A stretch of 64,000 bases of DNA from Muraenolepis orangiensis (lineage: Eukaryota; Chordata; Actinopteri; Gadiformes; Muraenolepididae), in assembly GCA_027704905.1 (NCBI GenBank), contig CM051001.1, positions 27,915,237-27,979,236 on the forward strand, read 5' to 3'. Made by a program: the position numbers and the translations under genes. Positions 11,982 to 24,636 of the stretch are shown one piece after another; the stretch's first letter is position 1, and every line of letters begins with the position of its first letter. The notes beneath the pieces are model-generated. The model was not told where the DNA came from. It did not search any database and saw only the letters and a program-made list of their open reading frames with translations.

Positions 11982-14900
11982 GTAAGCGTGTCTGTGACTA
12001 TCTAGTTGTGGAAGAATTGTTTTATTCACCAAGCAGGGGATAATGTTCAGAACGTTGTCTATTCTGTTCACTACCACATTATGGCTCTGTGGAAGTGAGA
12101 AATATACTTGATGCATTTGGACATCTTGAGTATTTACTTATAACATATTTGGTTACCTTTGATGTATAGTGATAACATCACACTGCTTCCCTTTGTTCTA
12201 TCTATCCCTCCATTCTGTTATCTGAAAAGGTGTGTTTTTATATTAAAAACGACATAGGACGGATTAAGCATTATGCAGGCATGACATTTGATTGTGCCTT
12301 TATTGCTAGTAGTAGAGGTATATTGTCCATTTCATTTAAGGGTATTCTAGACATTTGTGTTCAGTCTGTGTTTCAACTAAGGGGAATTTACCTAAGGGGT
12401 ACGCACAGTGATGCCGGGGATACACCAACAAAACATTTGTAATAGCCTCTCTGTGTCAAAAACAAACCCACTTTAAAAAGAACACACAACCGCCCCAACT
12501 CTGTTTCAATTGGTCACTTAATTTGGTTGTTGCAAGAACAGAGTTTTACATTTCTTCTTATGACTTCATGATTTTGCTTTAGATTGTATTAGAACTTTTC
12601 CAGAGAAATGATTCATATTGTGTTTGAGCTAATGTGCATATCACTTGTTTGAAATATGAGAAAGCTTTCTACGAGGCTGAATAAAAAGCAAAGTACTTAA
12701 TAACACTGTCTTGTCTTCAAGTGAGAGGAGGTTGACAGCAGGAGGTTCAATGTTTGAGTGGGTGCAGGTCAGGACCTTAACATGTTTGGGACCAATGAAC
12801 TACAGGATACATATTTAGTTTAGTGCCTTTCATCTCCCTGCGTGTAGCGTGGTGAATCTATTCTATTCTTGGCATGCATCGTAATGGTTGCAGTTACTTC
12901 CCTTCTCTGAAGACACAAGGCTGAGGCTAAATGTATATGGATGTGTCTGTCGTAGCTCCCTGTCCATGGAGCTGAACTGGTTGAAACTGAATATTTTCAA
13001 GTGAATTGTGTGTTCTGTAGCATTATGCTTATGCTATAGCATTATCCTTGAGCTTGGTACCTACTACCTACTATCCCTTCTCTGGTACAGAGAGGACATG
13101 AAGTCAAAGGATGCATCACTGTCCTCTATATAAACATTGTGACAGCTTACCAGCATGAATACTCTGTCATGTGTGATTCATAACATATTCTTTAATTTGT
13201 GCAATTGCACACATTGCATGTATGCATATTATGTGTCAATTAATCAGTTTGTCTTATATCAGAATACATTATTATGCACAATATAATGTGCATAATTCAA
13301 TACAGCTGAGTACAATTTAAGGGGCTAGTGGTTTACTGTTCATGTTTCTCATGAACAGTACAATGTTATTACGTGAATTATTATAAATTGAAAATAACAC
13401 ACCGTTTTAATTCATCTGAAAAACATTCTGAACTAGGTTTAGAACGTTTGCAACACATCAGAGTTGATGAAACCCATGTTGAACAAAAAGACACAGCCGC
13501 CCCTACTGTCTTCAATTGGTCACTCATTTGGTTGTTGCAAGAACAGAATATGGCATTTCTTTTTTTTATATATACTTTTTGTAATAACTTTTCCAGAGAT
13601 CTAATTCATGTTGTGTTTGAGCTGATGTGCATATCACTTGTTTGAAATATGAGAGGGCTTTCTACAAAGCTGAATAAAGAGCAGAGTACTTAATAACACT
13701 GTTTTGTCTTCAAATGAGAGGTGGTTGACAGCAGCAGGTTCAATGTTTGAGTGGGTACAGGTCAGGACCTTAACACATTTGGGACCATTGATCTACAGGA
13801 TACATATTTCGTTTTGGGTTTGCCTTTCATCTCCCTGAGTGTAGCGTGGTGAATATATTCTATTCTTGTCATGCATCGTAATGGTTGCAGTTACTTATTT
13901 TCTCTGAAGACACAGGGCTGAGGCTAAATGTAGATGGATGAGTCTGTCGTAGTTCCCTGTCCATGGTGCTGAACTGGTTGAAACTTATTCTATTCAAGTG
14001 TATTGTGTGTTCTGTAGCATTATGGTTCCCATGGGCTTAAGCTTGGTACCTACAGGAAGGACATGAAGTCAAAGGATGCATCACTGTCCTAATGCTTACC
14101 AGCATGAATACTCTGTCAAGTGTGATTCATAACTTGTTTTATATTGTGTGCTAGTTGCACACATTGCATTTATGCTTTAGATGTGTCTACAAATCTGATA
14201 TCTGAGGCCTATTCTATTCATCCTGCTCTGAACTTGAATATTGGAAACAGATTTACCTTTTAAAGATTGGGATTTTAACTAAGTCATGTTGCATATCACA
14301 ACTTCTGATCTCTGGTATGTTTGATAACAACAGTATGTGACCTTATCTGAACCCCTCCAGGATATGTCTCTGTTTATAACATGTGGAGACTGAAGAGTGT
14401 GCCCCTCTTACCATTCTACTTTGGAGCAACCAAAACATATATTGATAACTTCATCAATTGTTGAGAGAATAGATGTCATATGTGAATGTTAAACTGCTGC
14501 ATCTACTTAATAGTGGTCTAAATAAGTTCATGATCTATTAAGCAGATGTTTTTGTGTTTGATATCACAATGCATTAATGGCCATATTAGAATGTGCCGAT
14601 GCATTATAATTCAATGCAGTTGTTCACTTTAGTACAACTGTACAACTGTACAACTGCCCAGTAAGAACAGTAAGACATTATTATGTCAATTATTATGAAT
14701 AGATAATTACACATAGTTTAAACTCATGTGAAAAACGTTCTAAACTAGGTTTACAAAATAAGCAAAACATCAGAGTTAATGAAGTGCCAACCCCAGTCCT
14801 ACTGAGCTGAACTGGACTACAGCGAGCAACTCAAATATGTGCAGTTGGACATGAACTGTAGGTTGTGATGACATGTTGGAATAAACATGCCTGCATTATT

Positions 14901-15045
14901 TGTCATGATATGGATCAGGACTCAGTCCATTACTCAAGTAGCTTGTGGGTCCGTTCATAATGTGTGAAATGCATAACCTTTCATACAGTGTTTAAAATAT
15001 GTCTGTGTGCTTTTTGTGTACCCGGAAATTAAGTGCTACTCTTTA
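11982..15045. repeat. Array A spacer with internal ~1-kb tandem duplication
   Basis: This is the longest array A spacer, by about 1 kb. The segment from about 12480 to 13470 is repeated, diverged, at about 13480-14770. For example, the block around TGAAGACACAAGGCTGAGG (12908) recurs at 13904, an offset of about 995. The first copy runs up to the sequence that normally lies about 480 bp before a start codon, then jumps back to mid-spacer. It contains no exon. Confidence 0.8.
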
Positions 15046-15266
15046 AACTCAAGGGGTCGCTATGTAGTCATTTATGGAAAAACACATAATTCCCTCCACC
15101 GACTAGGTGAAGAAGAATACAAAGGTTCCTGCTCGTCGTGTTTCAGACCAGTATGCTCTTCACCACAACCGAACTAGATGTTCAGTAGATGCTAAAATAA
15201 CTCGTTTAGCTTCAGACGCTGTATCGCTTCGAATCTGACGGGGCGTTTTCTCACCAACACGTTGTA
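15046..15266 (+). promoter_or_regulatory. CGCT-box promoter, exon A3
   Basis: CGCT core at 15058-15061, 209 bp upstream of the ATG. The proximal block with CAGACGCTGTATCGCTTCG is preserved. Confidence 0.75.
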
Positions 15267-17651
15267 ATGGCGTTTAAATGGACGAGGAGCGTTTCACCGA
15301 TGGGCAGTCTCGCTGTTTTTTTTTTCTGGATGCATTCCGTGTATGGGGACATAAGCTACACTCTTCCAGAGGAAATACAACGTGGATCTATAATTGGGAA
15401 TATTGCTAAGGACATTGGCCTGGGAACTGGACAACTGGCATTGAGAAAGGCACGCATAGACACAGAGGGTAACGCTAAACGCTATTGTGGGATCAACCTG
15501 AGCAGCGGAGATCTGATTGTTTCTGAGAGGATTGACAGAGAGGCTCTTTGTGAAAATAAGGCGTCGTGCGTCATAAAACACGAACTAGTCATGGAAAACC
15601 CGATGGAGCTCCATCGTATTAGTCTTCACGTTCAAGATATCAACGATAACTCTCCGTTGTTTAACGAAGATCTGGTCAAAATAGAGATTCATGAATCTGC
15701 GGACCGAGGAGCCCGTTTCCTGATGGAGGAGGCCCGTGATGCAGATGTAGGACAGAACTCAGTGCAGCGGTACAGCTTAAAAGACAATGAACATTTTACA
15801 TTGTCTGTTGACGGCAACACGGTCGAACTCGTTCTCGACAAAGAGCTGGACCGCGAGAATCAAGAGGAAATCAATTTGATATTAATGGCTATGGATGGGG
15901 GCTCTCCCCCTAAATCTGGCACTGTGTCTATACACGTCTCTGTGCTGGATGCAAATGATAACGCCCCGGTGTTTAGCCAGGCTGTGTATGAAGCCAGCGT
16001 TCAGGAACATGTTGCTGTCGACACCGTTGCGGTTACTGTTCACGCGACCGATGCGGATGCGGGGATAAACGGAGAGGTGACGTACGACTTCGGACACGTT
16101 CCAGATTACGTTAAAAATAGATTCAGTATTGATCGCACAACAGGGGATATACGAGTAATTGGGCCTATCGACTTCGAAATGGAAAAGTCGTTTGAGTTGC
16201 GCATCAAAGCAAAAGATGGGTTGGGACTATCGTCCTACACAAAAGTAATAATTAATGTTATCGATATGAATGACAACGCCCCCGTTATAGATTTGAAATC
16301 TCTCTCCGTCCCCATATTAGAGAACGTACCAGTAGGCACCGAGGTGGCAATAATTAACGTTCAGGACAGAGACTCTGAGAAGAACAGACAGGTCCGATGC
16401 TCCATTCAGCTTAACGCCCCCTTTAAACTTGTGCCATCGATTAAGAACTATTATTCATTGGTCACCACGAGCGGTCTGGACCGTGAATTAGTGTCTGATT
16501 ACAATATCACAATCGTTGCTACTGATGAAGGAACTCCTCCTTTGTCCTCCTCTAAAACCATTCAGTTAACTGTAGCCGATGTCAACGACAACCCACCTAT
16601 GTTTGATGAAGCGTCCTACAGCGCCTATGTTACTGAAAACATCAAACCTGGCTCCACTTTGTGTTCTGTAACCGCTGGAGACCCAGACTGGAGACAAAAT
16701 GGCACCGTGGTGTATTCTCTTTTACCCGGTGAAGTCAACAGTTCCCCGGTGTCCCTTTATCTATCTGTAAACAGAGATACAGGAGTCATCCACACCTTGA
16801 AGTCTTTTGATTATGAACTATTCAGGAGCTTTAAATTCCAGGTGATGGCTAGAGATAACGGCTCTCCTCCGCTCAGCAGCAACGTGACTGTCAGTGTCTT
16901 CATAACGGATGTGAATGACAACACTCCTCAGATACTTTACCCCACACCTGAAGGAGATGCTTTGAAGACCGAGCTGGTCCCCATGGTGACACATGGAGGT
17001 TCTCTAGTTTCTAAGGTGATAGCCGTGGACGGAGACTCTGGACAGAACGCCTGGCTGTCCTATCATATCATTAAATCCACTGACCCGGGACTCTTTTCTA
17101 TCGGTCTGCACAGCGGTGAGATCAGGACCCAAAGGGACATTTCTGAAACCGACAGCATGAAACAGAACCTGGTTGTATCGGTGAACGATAACGGGCCGTC
17201 CCCGCTCTCGGCCACATGTGTCGTGTATTTCCTTATTTCCGATAACTTGGCAGAAGTGGCAGAATTCAACCATCATCCACACGAGGACAGTGATTCTAAA
17301 GTGACATTTTATCTGATTATTGCGCTGGTGTGCATCTCCACCTTTTTCCTGACTTTCATCGTTCTCATCCTGAGTGTGCGGTTCTGTCGTAGCAGAAAGC
17401 CCAGACTGTTGTTTGACGGAGCTGTCGCTATCCCCAGCGCTTATCTGCCTCCTAATTACGCAGAGGTCGACGGCATGGGGACCTTACGCAGCGCTTACAA
17501 CTATGACGCCTACTTAACCACGGGTTCTAGGACAAGTGACTTTAAGTTTGTGGAATCTTTCAATGACAACACGATGCCTGCTGACCAGACCCTGAGAAAA
17601 AGTCCAACTGACTTTGCGGAGATATTTGGTGACTCTGAGGGAACGCCTGAG
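15267..17651 (+). CDS. pcdhg: Protocadherin gamma-like variable exon A3
   Basis: 795 codons to the donor at 17651/17652, with the array A domain plan. It shares the ENKAS loop, the DY at 280-281 and the EMEKSF/DMNDNAPVIDLK EC3 with exon A1. The EC2 start carries H142/D146, a combination not seen elsewhere. Private changes include M207 for T (LILMAMDGG), R285 for T, L566 for F in EC6 (DALKTEL), N640 for K (SVNDNGP) and F765 for Y in the cytoplasmic stub. All six calcium-linker motifs are preserved and the frame is intact. Its downstream spacer is almost identical to the one after exon A5. Confidence 0.95.
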
Positions 17652-19738
17652 GTAAGCGTGACTGTAACTATGTAGTTGTGGAAGAATTGTTTCATTCACC
17701 AAGCAGGGGATAATGTTCAGAACGTTGTCTATTCTGTTCACTACCACATCGTGGCTCTGTGGAAGTGAGAAATATACTTGATGCATTTGTACATCTTGAG
17801 TATTTACTGATTACATAGTTTCCATTGATGTAGTAATAACATCACACTACTTCCTTTTGTTCTATCTATCTCTCCATTCTGCTGTCTGAAAAGGTGTGTT
17901 TATTTTAAAAACGACATAGGAAGGATTAAGCATTATGCAGGCATGACATTTGATTGTGCCTTTATTGCTAGTAGTAGAGGTATAATGTCCAATGTAACCG
18001 TTTTTATTTCATTTAAGGGTATTCTGACTTTTGTGTTCAGTCTGTGTTTCAACTAAGGTGACCTTACCTAAGGGGTACGCACAGTGATGCCGGGGATACA
18101 CCAACAAAACATTTGTAATAGCCTCTCTGTGTCAAAAACAAACCCAATTTGAAACAAACACACAGCCGCCCCTACTCTGCTTCAATTGGTCACTTAATTT
18201 GGTTGTTGCAAGAACAGAGTTTTACATTTCTTCTTATGACTTCATGATTTTGCTTTAGATTGTATTAGAACTTTTCCAGAGAAGTGATTCATATGTTGTG
18301 ATGTCATATGTGTTTGAAATATGAGAAAGCATTCTACGAGGCTGAATAAAAAGCAAAGTACTTAATAACACTGTCTTGTCTTCAAGTGAGAGGTGGTTGA
18401 CAGCAGCAGGTTCAATGTTTGAGTGGATGCAGGTCAGGACCTTAACACGTTTGGGACCAATGAACTACAGGATACATATTTAGTTTAGTGCCTTTCATCT
18501 CCCTGCTTGTAGCATGGTGAATCTATTCTATGCTTGGCATGCATCGTAATGGTTGCAGTTACTTATTTTCTCTGAAGACACAGGGCTGAGGCTAAATGTA
18601 GATGGATGAGTCTGTCGTAGTTCCCTGTCCATGGTGCTGAACTGGTTGAAACTTATTCTATTCAAGTGTATTGTGTGTTCTGTAGCATTATGGTTCCCAT
18701 GGGCTTAAGCTTGGTACCTACAGGAAGGACATGAAGTCAAAGGATGCTTCACTGTCCTCTTTATAAACATTGTGGCAGCTTACCAGCATGAATACTCTGT
18801 CAAGTGTGATTCATAACTGATTTGATATTGTGTGCTATGCACACATTGCATTTATGCTTTAGATGTGTCTACAAATCTGATATCTGAGGCCTATTATATT
18901 CATCCTGCTCTGGAATTGAATATTGGAAAACAGATTTACCTTTTTGAAGGTTGATGATTTAAACTAAGTCATGTTGCATATCACAACTTCTGATCTCTGG
19001 TATGTTTGATAACAACAGTAACTATATGTGACCTTATCATGTTTTGAACCCCTCCAGGATATGTCTCTGTGTGAAACATGTGGAGACTGAAGAGTGTACC
19101 CCTCTTATCATTTTCCTTTGGAGCAACCAATACATATATTGATAACTTGATCAATTTTAGAGAGAATAGATGTCATAGGTAAATTGTATACTGCTGCATC
19201 TACTTAATTGTGGTTTCAAATAAGTTCATGATCTATTAATCAGATGTTTCTTTTATATATTAATGCTTTATTTCCCATATTAGAATGTGAAGATGCATTT
19301 TTATTCAATACAGTTGTTCACTTTAGTACAACTTAACTGCCTGGTTTACTGTTAATTTTTTTCATGAACACAATATTATTATGTCAATTAATATAAATAG
19401 ATAATTACACAGTTTTAACTCATGTGAAAACATTCTGAACTAGGTATAGAACGTTAGCAACACATCAGTGTTAATGAAGTGCCAACCCCAGTCCTACTGA
19501 GCTGAACTGGACTACAGCGAGCAACTCAAATATCTGCAGTTTGACATGAACTGTAGGTTTTGATGACATGTTGGAATAAACATGCCTGCATTATTTGTCA
19601 TTATATGATTCAGGACTCAGTCCATTGCTCAAGTAGCTTGTGGGCCCGTTCATCATGTGTGAAATGCATAACCTTTCATACAGTGTTTAAAATATGTCTG
19701 TGCTTTTTGTGTACCCGGAAATTAAGTGCTACTCTTTA
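17652..19738. repeat. Array A spacer (A-type copy)
   Basis: Near-identical to the spacer after exon A5 at a constant offset of 9,370 bp. They share the unusual ATATGTTGTGATGTCATATG variant near 18291, with only scattered differences such as one base at 18588 versus 27958. No gene seen. Confidence 0.85.
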
Positions 19739-19959
19739 AACTCAAGGGGTCGCTATGTAGTCATTTATGGAAAAACACATAATTCCCTCCACCGACTAGG
19801 CGAAGGAGAACACAAAGGTTCCTGCTCGTCGTGTTTCAGACCAGTATGCTCTTCACCACAACCGAACTGGATGTTCAGTAGATGCTAAAATAACTCGTTT
19901 AGCTTCAGACGCTGTATCGCTTCGAATCTGACGGGCCGTTTTCTCACCAACACGTTGTA
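19739..19959 (+). promoter_or_regulatory. CGCT-box promoter, exon A4
   Basis: CGCT core at 19751-19754, 209 bp before the ATG. The proximal block differs from its siblings by GGGCCG for GGGGCG near 19934. Confidence 0.75.
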
Positions 19960-22344
19960 ATGGCGTTTAAATGGACGAGGAGCGTTTCACCGATGGGCAG
20001 TCTCGCGGTCTTTTTTTTCTGGATGCATTCCGTCTATGGGGACATAAGCTACACTCTTCCAGAGGAAATACAACGTGGATCTATAATTGGGAATATTGCT
20101 AAGGATATTGGCCTGGGAACTGGACAACTGGCATTGAGAAAGGCACGCATAGACACAGAGGATAACGCTAAACGCTATTGTGGGATCAACCTGAGCAGCG
20201 GAGATCTGATTGTATCTGAGAGGATTGACAGAGAGGCTCTTTGTGGGACTAAGGCGTCGTGCGTCATAAAACACGAACTAGTACTGGAAAGCCCGATGGA
20301 GCTTCAACGCATTAGTCTTAACGTTCAAGATATCAACGATAACTCTCCGTTGTTTAACGAAGATCTGGTCAAAATAGAGATTCGAGAATCTGCGGACCGA
20401 GGAGCCCGTTTCCTGATGGAGGAGGCCCGTGATGCAGATGTAGGACAGAACTCAGTGCAGCGGTACAGCTTAAAAGACAATGAACATTTTACATTGTCTG
20501 TTGACGGCAACACGGTCGAACTCGTTCTCGACAAAGAGCTGGACCGCGAGAATCAAGAGGAAATCAATTTGATATTAACGGCTATGGATGGTGGCTCTCC
20601 CCCTAAATCTGGCACTGTGTCTATACACGTCTCTGTACTGGATGCAAATGATAACGCCCCGGTGTTTAACCAGGCTGTGTATGAAGCCAGCGTTCAGGAA
20701 CATGTTGCTGTCGACACCGTTGCGGTTACTGTTCACGCGACCGATGTGGATGCGGGGATAAACGGAGAGGTGACGTACGACTTCGGACACGTTCCAGAGG
20801 ACGTTAAAAATACATTTAGTATTGATCGCACAACAGGGGATATACGAGTAACAGGGCCTATAGACTTCGAAATGGAGAAGTCGTTTGAGTTGCGCATCAA
20901 AGCAAAAGATGGGTTGGGACTATCGTCTTACACAAAAGTAATAATTAATGTTATCGATATGAATGACAACGCCCCCGTAATAGATTTGAAATCTCTCTCC
21001 GTCCCCATATTAGAGAACGTACCAGTAGGCACCGAGGTGGCAATAATTAACGTTCAGGACAGAGACTCTGAGAAGAACAGACAGGTCCGATGCTCTATTC
21101 AGCTTAACGCCCCCTTTAAACTTGTGCCATCGATTAAGAACTATTATTCATTGGTCACCACGAGCGGTCTGGACCGTGAATTAGTGTCTGATTACAATAT
21201 CACAATCGTTGCTACTGATGAAGGATCTCCTCCTTTGTCCTCCTCTAAAACCATTCAGTTAACTGTAGCCGATGTCAACGACAACCCACCTATGTTTGAT
21301 GAAGCGTCCTACAGCGCCTATGTTACTGAAAACATCAAACCTGGCTCCACTTTGTGTTCTGTAACCGCTGGAGACCCAGACTGGAGACAAAATGGCACCG
21401 TGGTGTATTCTCTTTTACCCGGTGAAGTCAACAGTTCCCCGGTGTCCCTTTATCTATCTGTAAACAGAGATACAGGAGTCATCCACACCTTGAAGTCTTT
21501 TGATTATGAACTATTCAGGAGCTTTAAATTCCATGTGATGGCTAGAGATAACGGCTCTCCTCCGCTCAGCAGCAACGTGACTGTGAGTGTCTTCATAACG
21601 GATGTGAATGACAACACTCCTCAGATACTTTACCCCACACCTGAAGGAGATGCTTTCAAGTCCGAGCTGGTCCCCATGGTGACACATGGAGGTTCTCTAG
21701 TTTCTAAGGTGATAGCAGTGGACGGAGACTCTGGACAGAACGCCTGGCTGTCCTATCATATCATTAAATCCACTGACCCGGGACTCTTTTCTATCGGTCT
21801 GCACAGCGGTGAGATCAGGACCCAAAGGGACATTTCTGAAACCGACAGCATGAAACAGAACCTGGTTGTATCGGTGAAAGATAACGGGCCGTCCCCGCTC
21901 TCCGCCACATGTGTCGTGTATTTCCTTATTTCCGATAACTTGGCAGAAGTGGCAGAATTCAACCATCATCCAGACGAGGACAGTGATTCTAAAGTGACAT
22001 TTTATCTGATTATTGCGCTGGTGTGCATCTCCACCTTTTTCCTGACTTTCATCGTTCTCATCCTGAGTGTGCGGTTCTGTCGTAGCAGAAAGCCCAGACT
22101 GTTGTTTGACGGAGCTGTCGCTATCCCCAGCGCTTATCTGCCTCCTAATTACGCAGAGGTCGACGGCATGGGGACCTTACGCAGCGCTTACAACTATGAC
22201 GCCTACTTAACCACGGGTTCTAGGACAAGTGACTTTAAGTTTGTGGAATCTTACAATGACAACACGATGCCTGCTGACCAGACCCTGAGAAAAAGTCCAA
22301 CTGACTTTGCGGAGATATTTGGTGACTCTGAGGGAACGCCTGAG
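19960..22344 (+). CDS. pcdhg: Protocadherin gamma-like variable exon A4
   Basis: 795 codons to the donor at 22344/22345, with the array A plan. Patches: loop GTKAS, R142/D146 in EC2, ED at 280-281, EMEKSF-type EC3. Private residues include D68 for G, LESPMELQ with N121 in EC1, N237 (VFNQAV), V263 for A, T298 for I (RVTGPIDF), H525 for Q (KFHVMAR) and D672 just before the membrane helix. Frame and donor are intact. Its EC1 loop allele is shared only with exon A6, which lies one 9.37-kb duplication unit downstream. Confidence 0.95.
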
Positions 22345-24417
22345 GTAAGCGTGACAGTGACTCCTCTGATTTAGTTGTGGAAACTTTGTTTCATTCACCA
22401 AGCAGTGGATACTGTTCAGAAAGTTGTCTATTCTGTTCACTACCACATCGTGGCTCTGTGGAAGTGAGAAATATACTTGATGCATTTGTACATCTTGAGT
22501 ATTTACTGATTACATAGTGTCCATTGATGTAGTAATAACATCACACTGCTTCCTTTTGTTCTATCTATCCCTCCATTCTGCTGTCTGAAAATGTGTGTTT
22601 ATTTTAAAAACGACATATTAAGCATTATGCAGGCATGACATTTGATTGTGCCTTTATTGCTAGTAGTAGAGGTACAATGTCCAGGAGTAGTCGTTTTTAT
22701 TTTATTTAAGCGGATTCTTAAGTATTCTAGACTTTTTTGTTCAGTCTGTGTTTCAACTAAGGTGGCTTTACCTAAGGGGTACGCACAGTGATGCCAGGGA
22801 TACACCAACAAAACATCTGAAATAGCCTCTCTGTGTCATAAACAAACTCACTTTGAAAGAAATGAACATTCGCCCTTACTCTGCTTCAATTGGTCACTTG
22901 ATTTGGTTGTTGAACAGAGTTCTACATTTCTTCTTATGACTTCATGATTTTGCTTTAGATTGTATTATACATTTTCCAGAGAAGTGATTCTAATTGTGTT
23001 TGAGCTAATGTGGATATAACTTGTTTGAAATATGAGAAAGCTTTCTGCGAGGCTGAATAAAAAGCTAAGTACTTAATAACACTATATTGTCTTCAAGTGA
23101 GAGGTGGTTGACAGCAGGAGAGGACCTTAACACGTTTGGGACCAATGAACTACAGGATACATATTTAGTTTAGTGCCTTTCATCTCCCTGCCTGTAGCGT
23201 GGTGAATCTATTATATTCTTGGCATGCATCGTAATGGTTGCAGTTACTTATTTTCTCTGAAGACACAGGGCTGAGGCTAAATGTAGATGGATGAGTCTGT
23301 CGTAGTTCCCTGTCCATGGTGCTGAACTGGTTGAAACATATTCTATTCAAGTGTATTGTGTGTTCTGTAGCATTATGGTTCCCATGGGCTTAAGCTTGGT
23401 ACCTACAGGAAGGACATGAAGTCAAAGGATGCATCACTGTCCTCTTTATAAACATTGTGGCAGCTTACCAGCATGAATACTCTGTCAAGTGTGATTCATA
23501 ACTTATTGTATATTGTGTGCTAGTTGCACACATTGCATGTATGCTTTAGATGTGTCTACAAATGTGATATCTGAGGCCTATTATATTCATCCTTCTCTGG
23601 ACTTGAATATTGGAAAATAGATTTACCTTTTTGAAGGTTGATGATTTTCATGTTGCATATCACAACTTCTGATCTCTGGTATGTTTGATAACAGTAACTA
23701 CATGTGACCTTATCATGTTTTGAACCCCTCCAGGATATGTCTCTCTGTGAAACATGTGGAGACTGAAGAGTGTACCCCTCTTATCATTTTCCTTGGAGCA
23801 ACCAATACATATACTGATAACTTGATCAATTTTAGAGAGAATAGATGTCATAGGTAAATTGTATACTGCTGCATCTACTTAATTGTGGTTTCAAATAAGT
23901 TCATGATCTATTAATCAGATGTTTCTTTTATATATTAATGCTTTAATTCCCATATTAGAATGTGAAGATGCATTTTTATTCAATACAGTTGTTCACTTTA
24001 GTACAACTTAACTGCCCAGTGGTTTACTGTTCATGTTTTCCATGAACACAATATTATTGTGTCAATTAATATAAATTGATAATTACACAGTTTTAACTCA
24101 TGTGAAAACCTTCTGAACTAGGTATAGAACGTTAGAAACACATCAGAGTTAATGAAGTGCCAACCCCAGTCCTACTGAGCTGAACTGGACTACAGCGAGC
24201 AACTCAAATATGTGCAGTTTGACATGAACATAGGTTTTGATGACATGTTGGAATAAACATGCCTGCATTATTTGTCTTTGTATAATTCAGGACTCAGTCC
24301 ATTACTCAAGTAGCTTGTGGGTCCGTTCATAATGTGTGAAATGCATAACCTTTCATACAGTGTTTAAAATATGTCTGTATGCTTTTTGTGTACCCGGAAA
24401 TTAAGTGCTACTCTTTA
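22345..24417. repeat. Array A spacer (B-type copy)
   Basis: Closely matches the spacer at 3069-4803 next to the first gap. It lacks a short stretch near 23118 (GACAGCAGGAGAGGACC) that is longer in other copies. No gene seen. Confidence 0.8.
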
Positions 24418-24636
24418 AACTCAAGGGGTCGCTATGTATTCATTTATGGGAAAATACAAATCCCTCAAACCAATAGGTGAAGAAGAACACGAAGGTTCCT
24501 GCTCGTCGTGTTTCAGACCAGTATGCTCTCCACCACAACCGAACTAGATGTTCAGTAGATGCTAAAATAACTCGTTTAGCTTCAGACGCTGTATCGCTTC
24601 GAATCTGACGGGGCGTTTTCTCACCAACACGTTGTA
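24418..24636 (+). promoter_or_regulatory. CGCT-box promoter, exon A5
   Basis: CGCT core at 24430-24433, 207 bp upstream of the ATG. This is the only array A promoter with altered spacing, with small changes between the core and the proximal block around 24441-24480. The core and proximal block themselves are intact. Confidence 0.75.
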
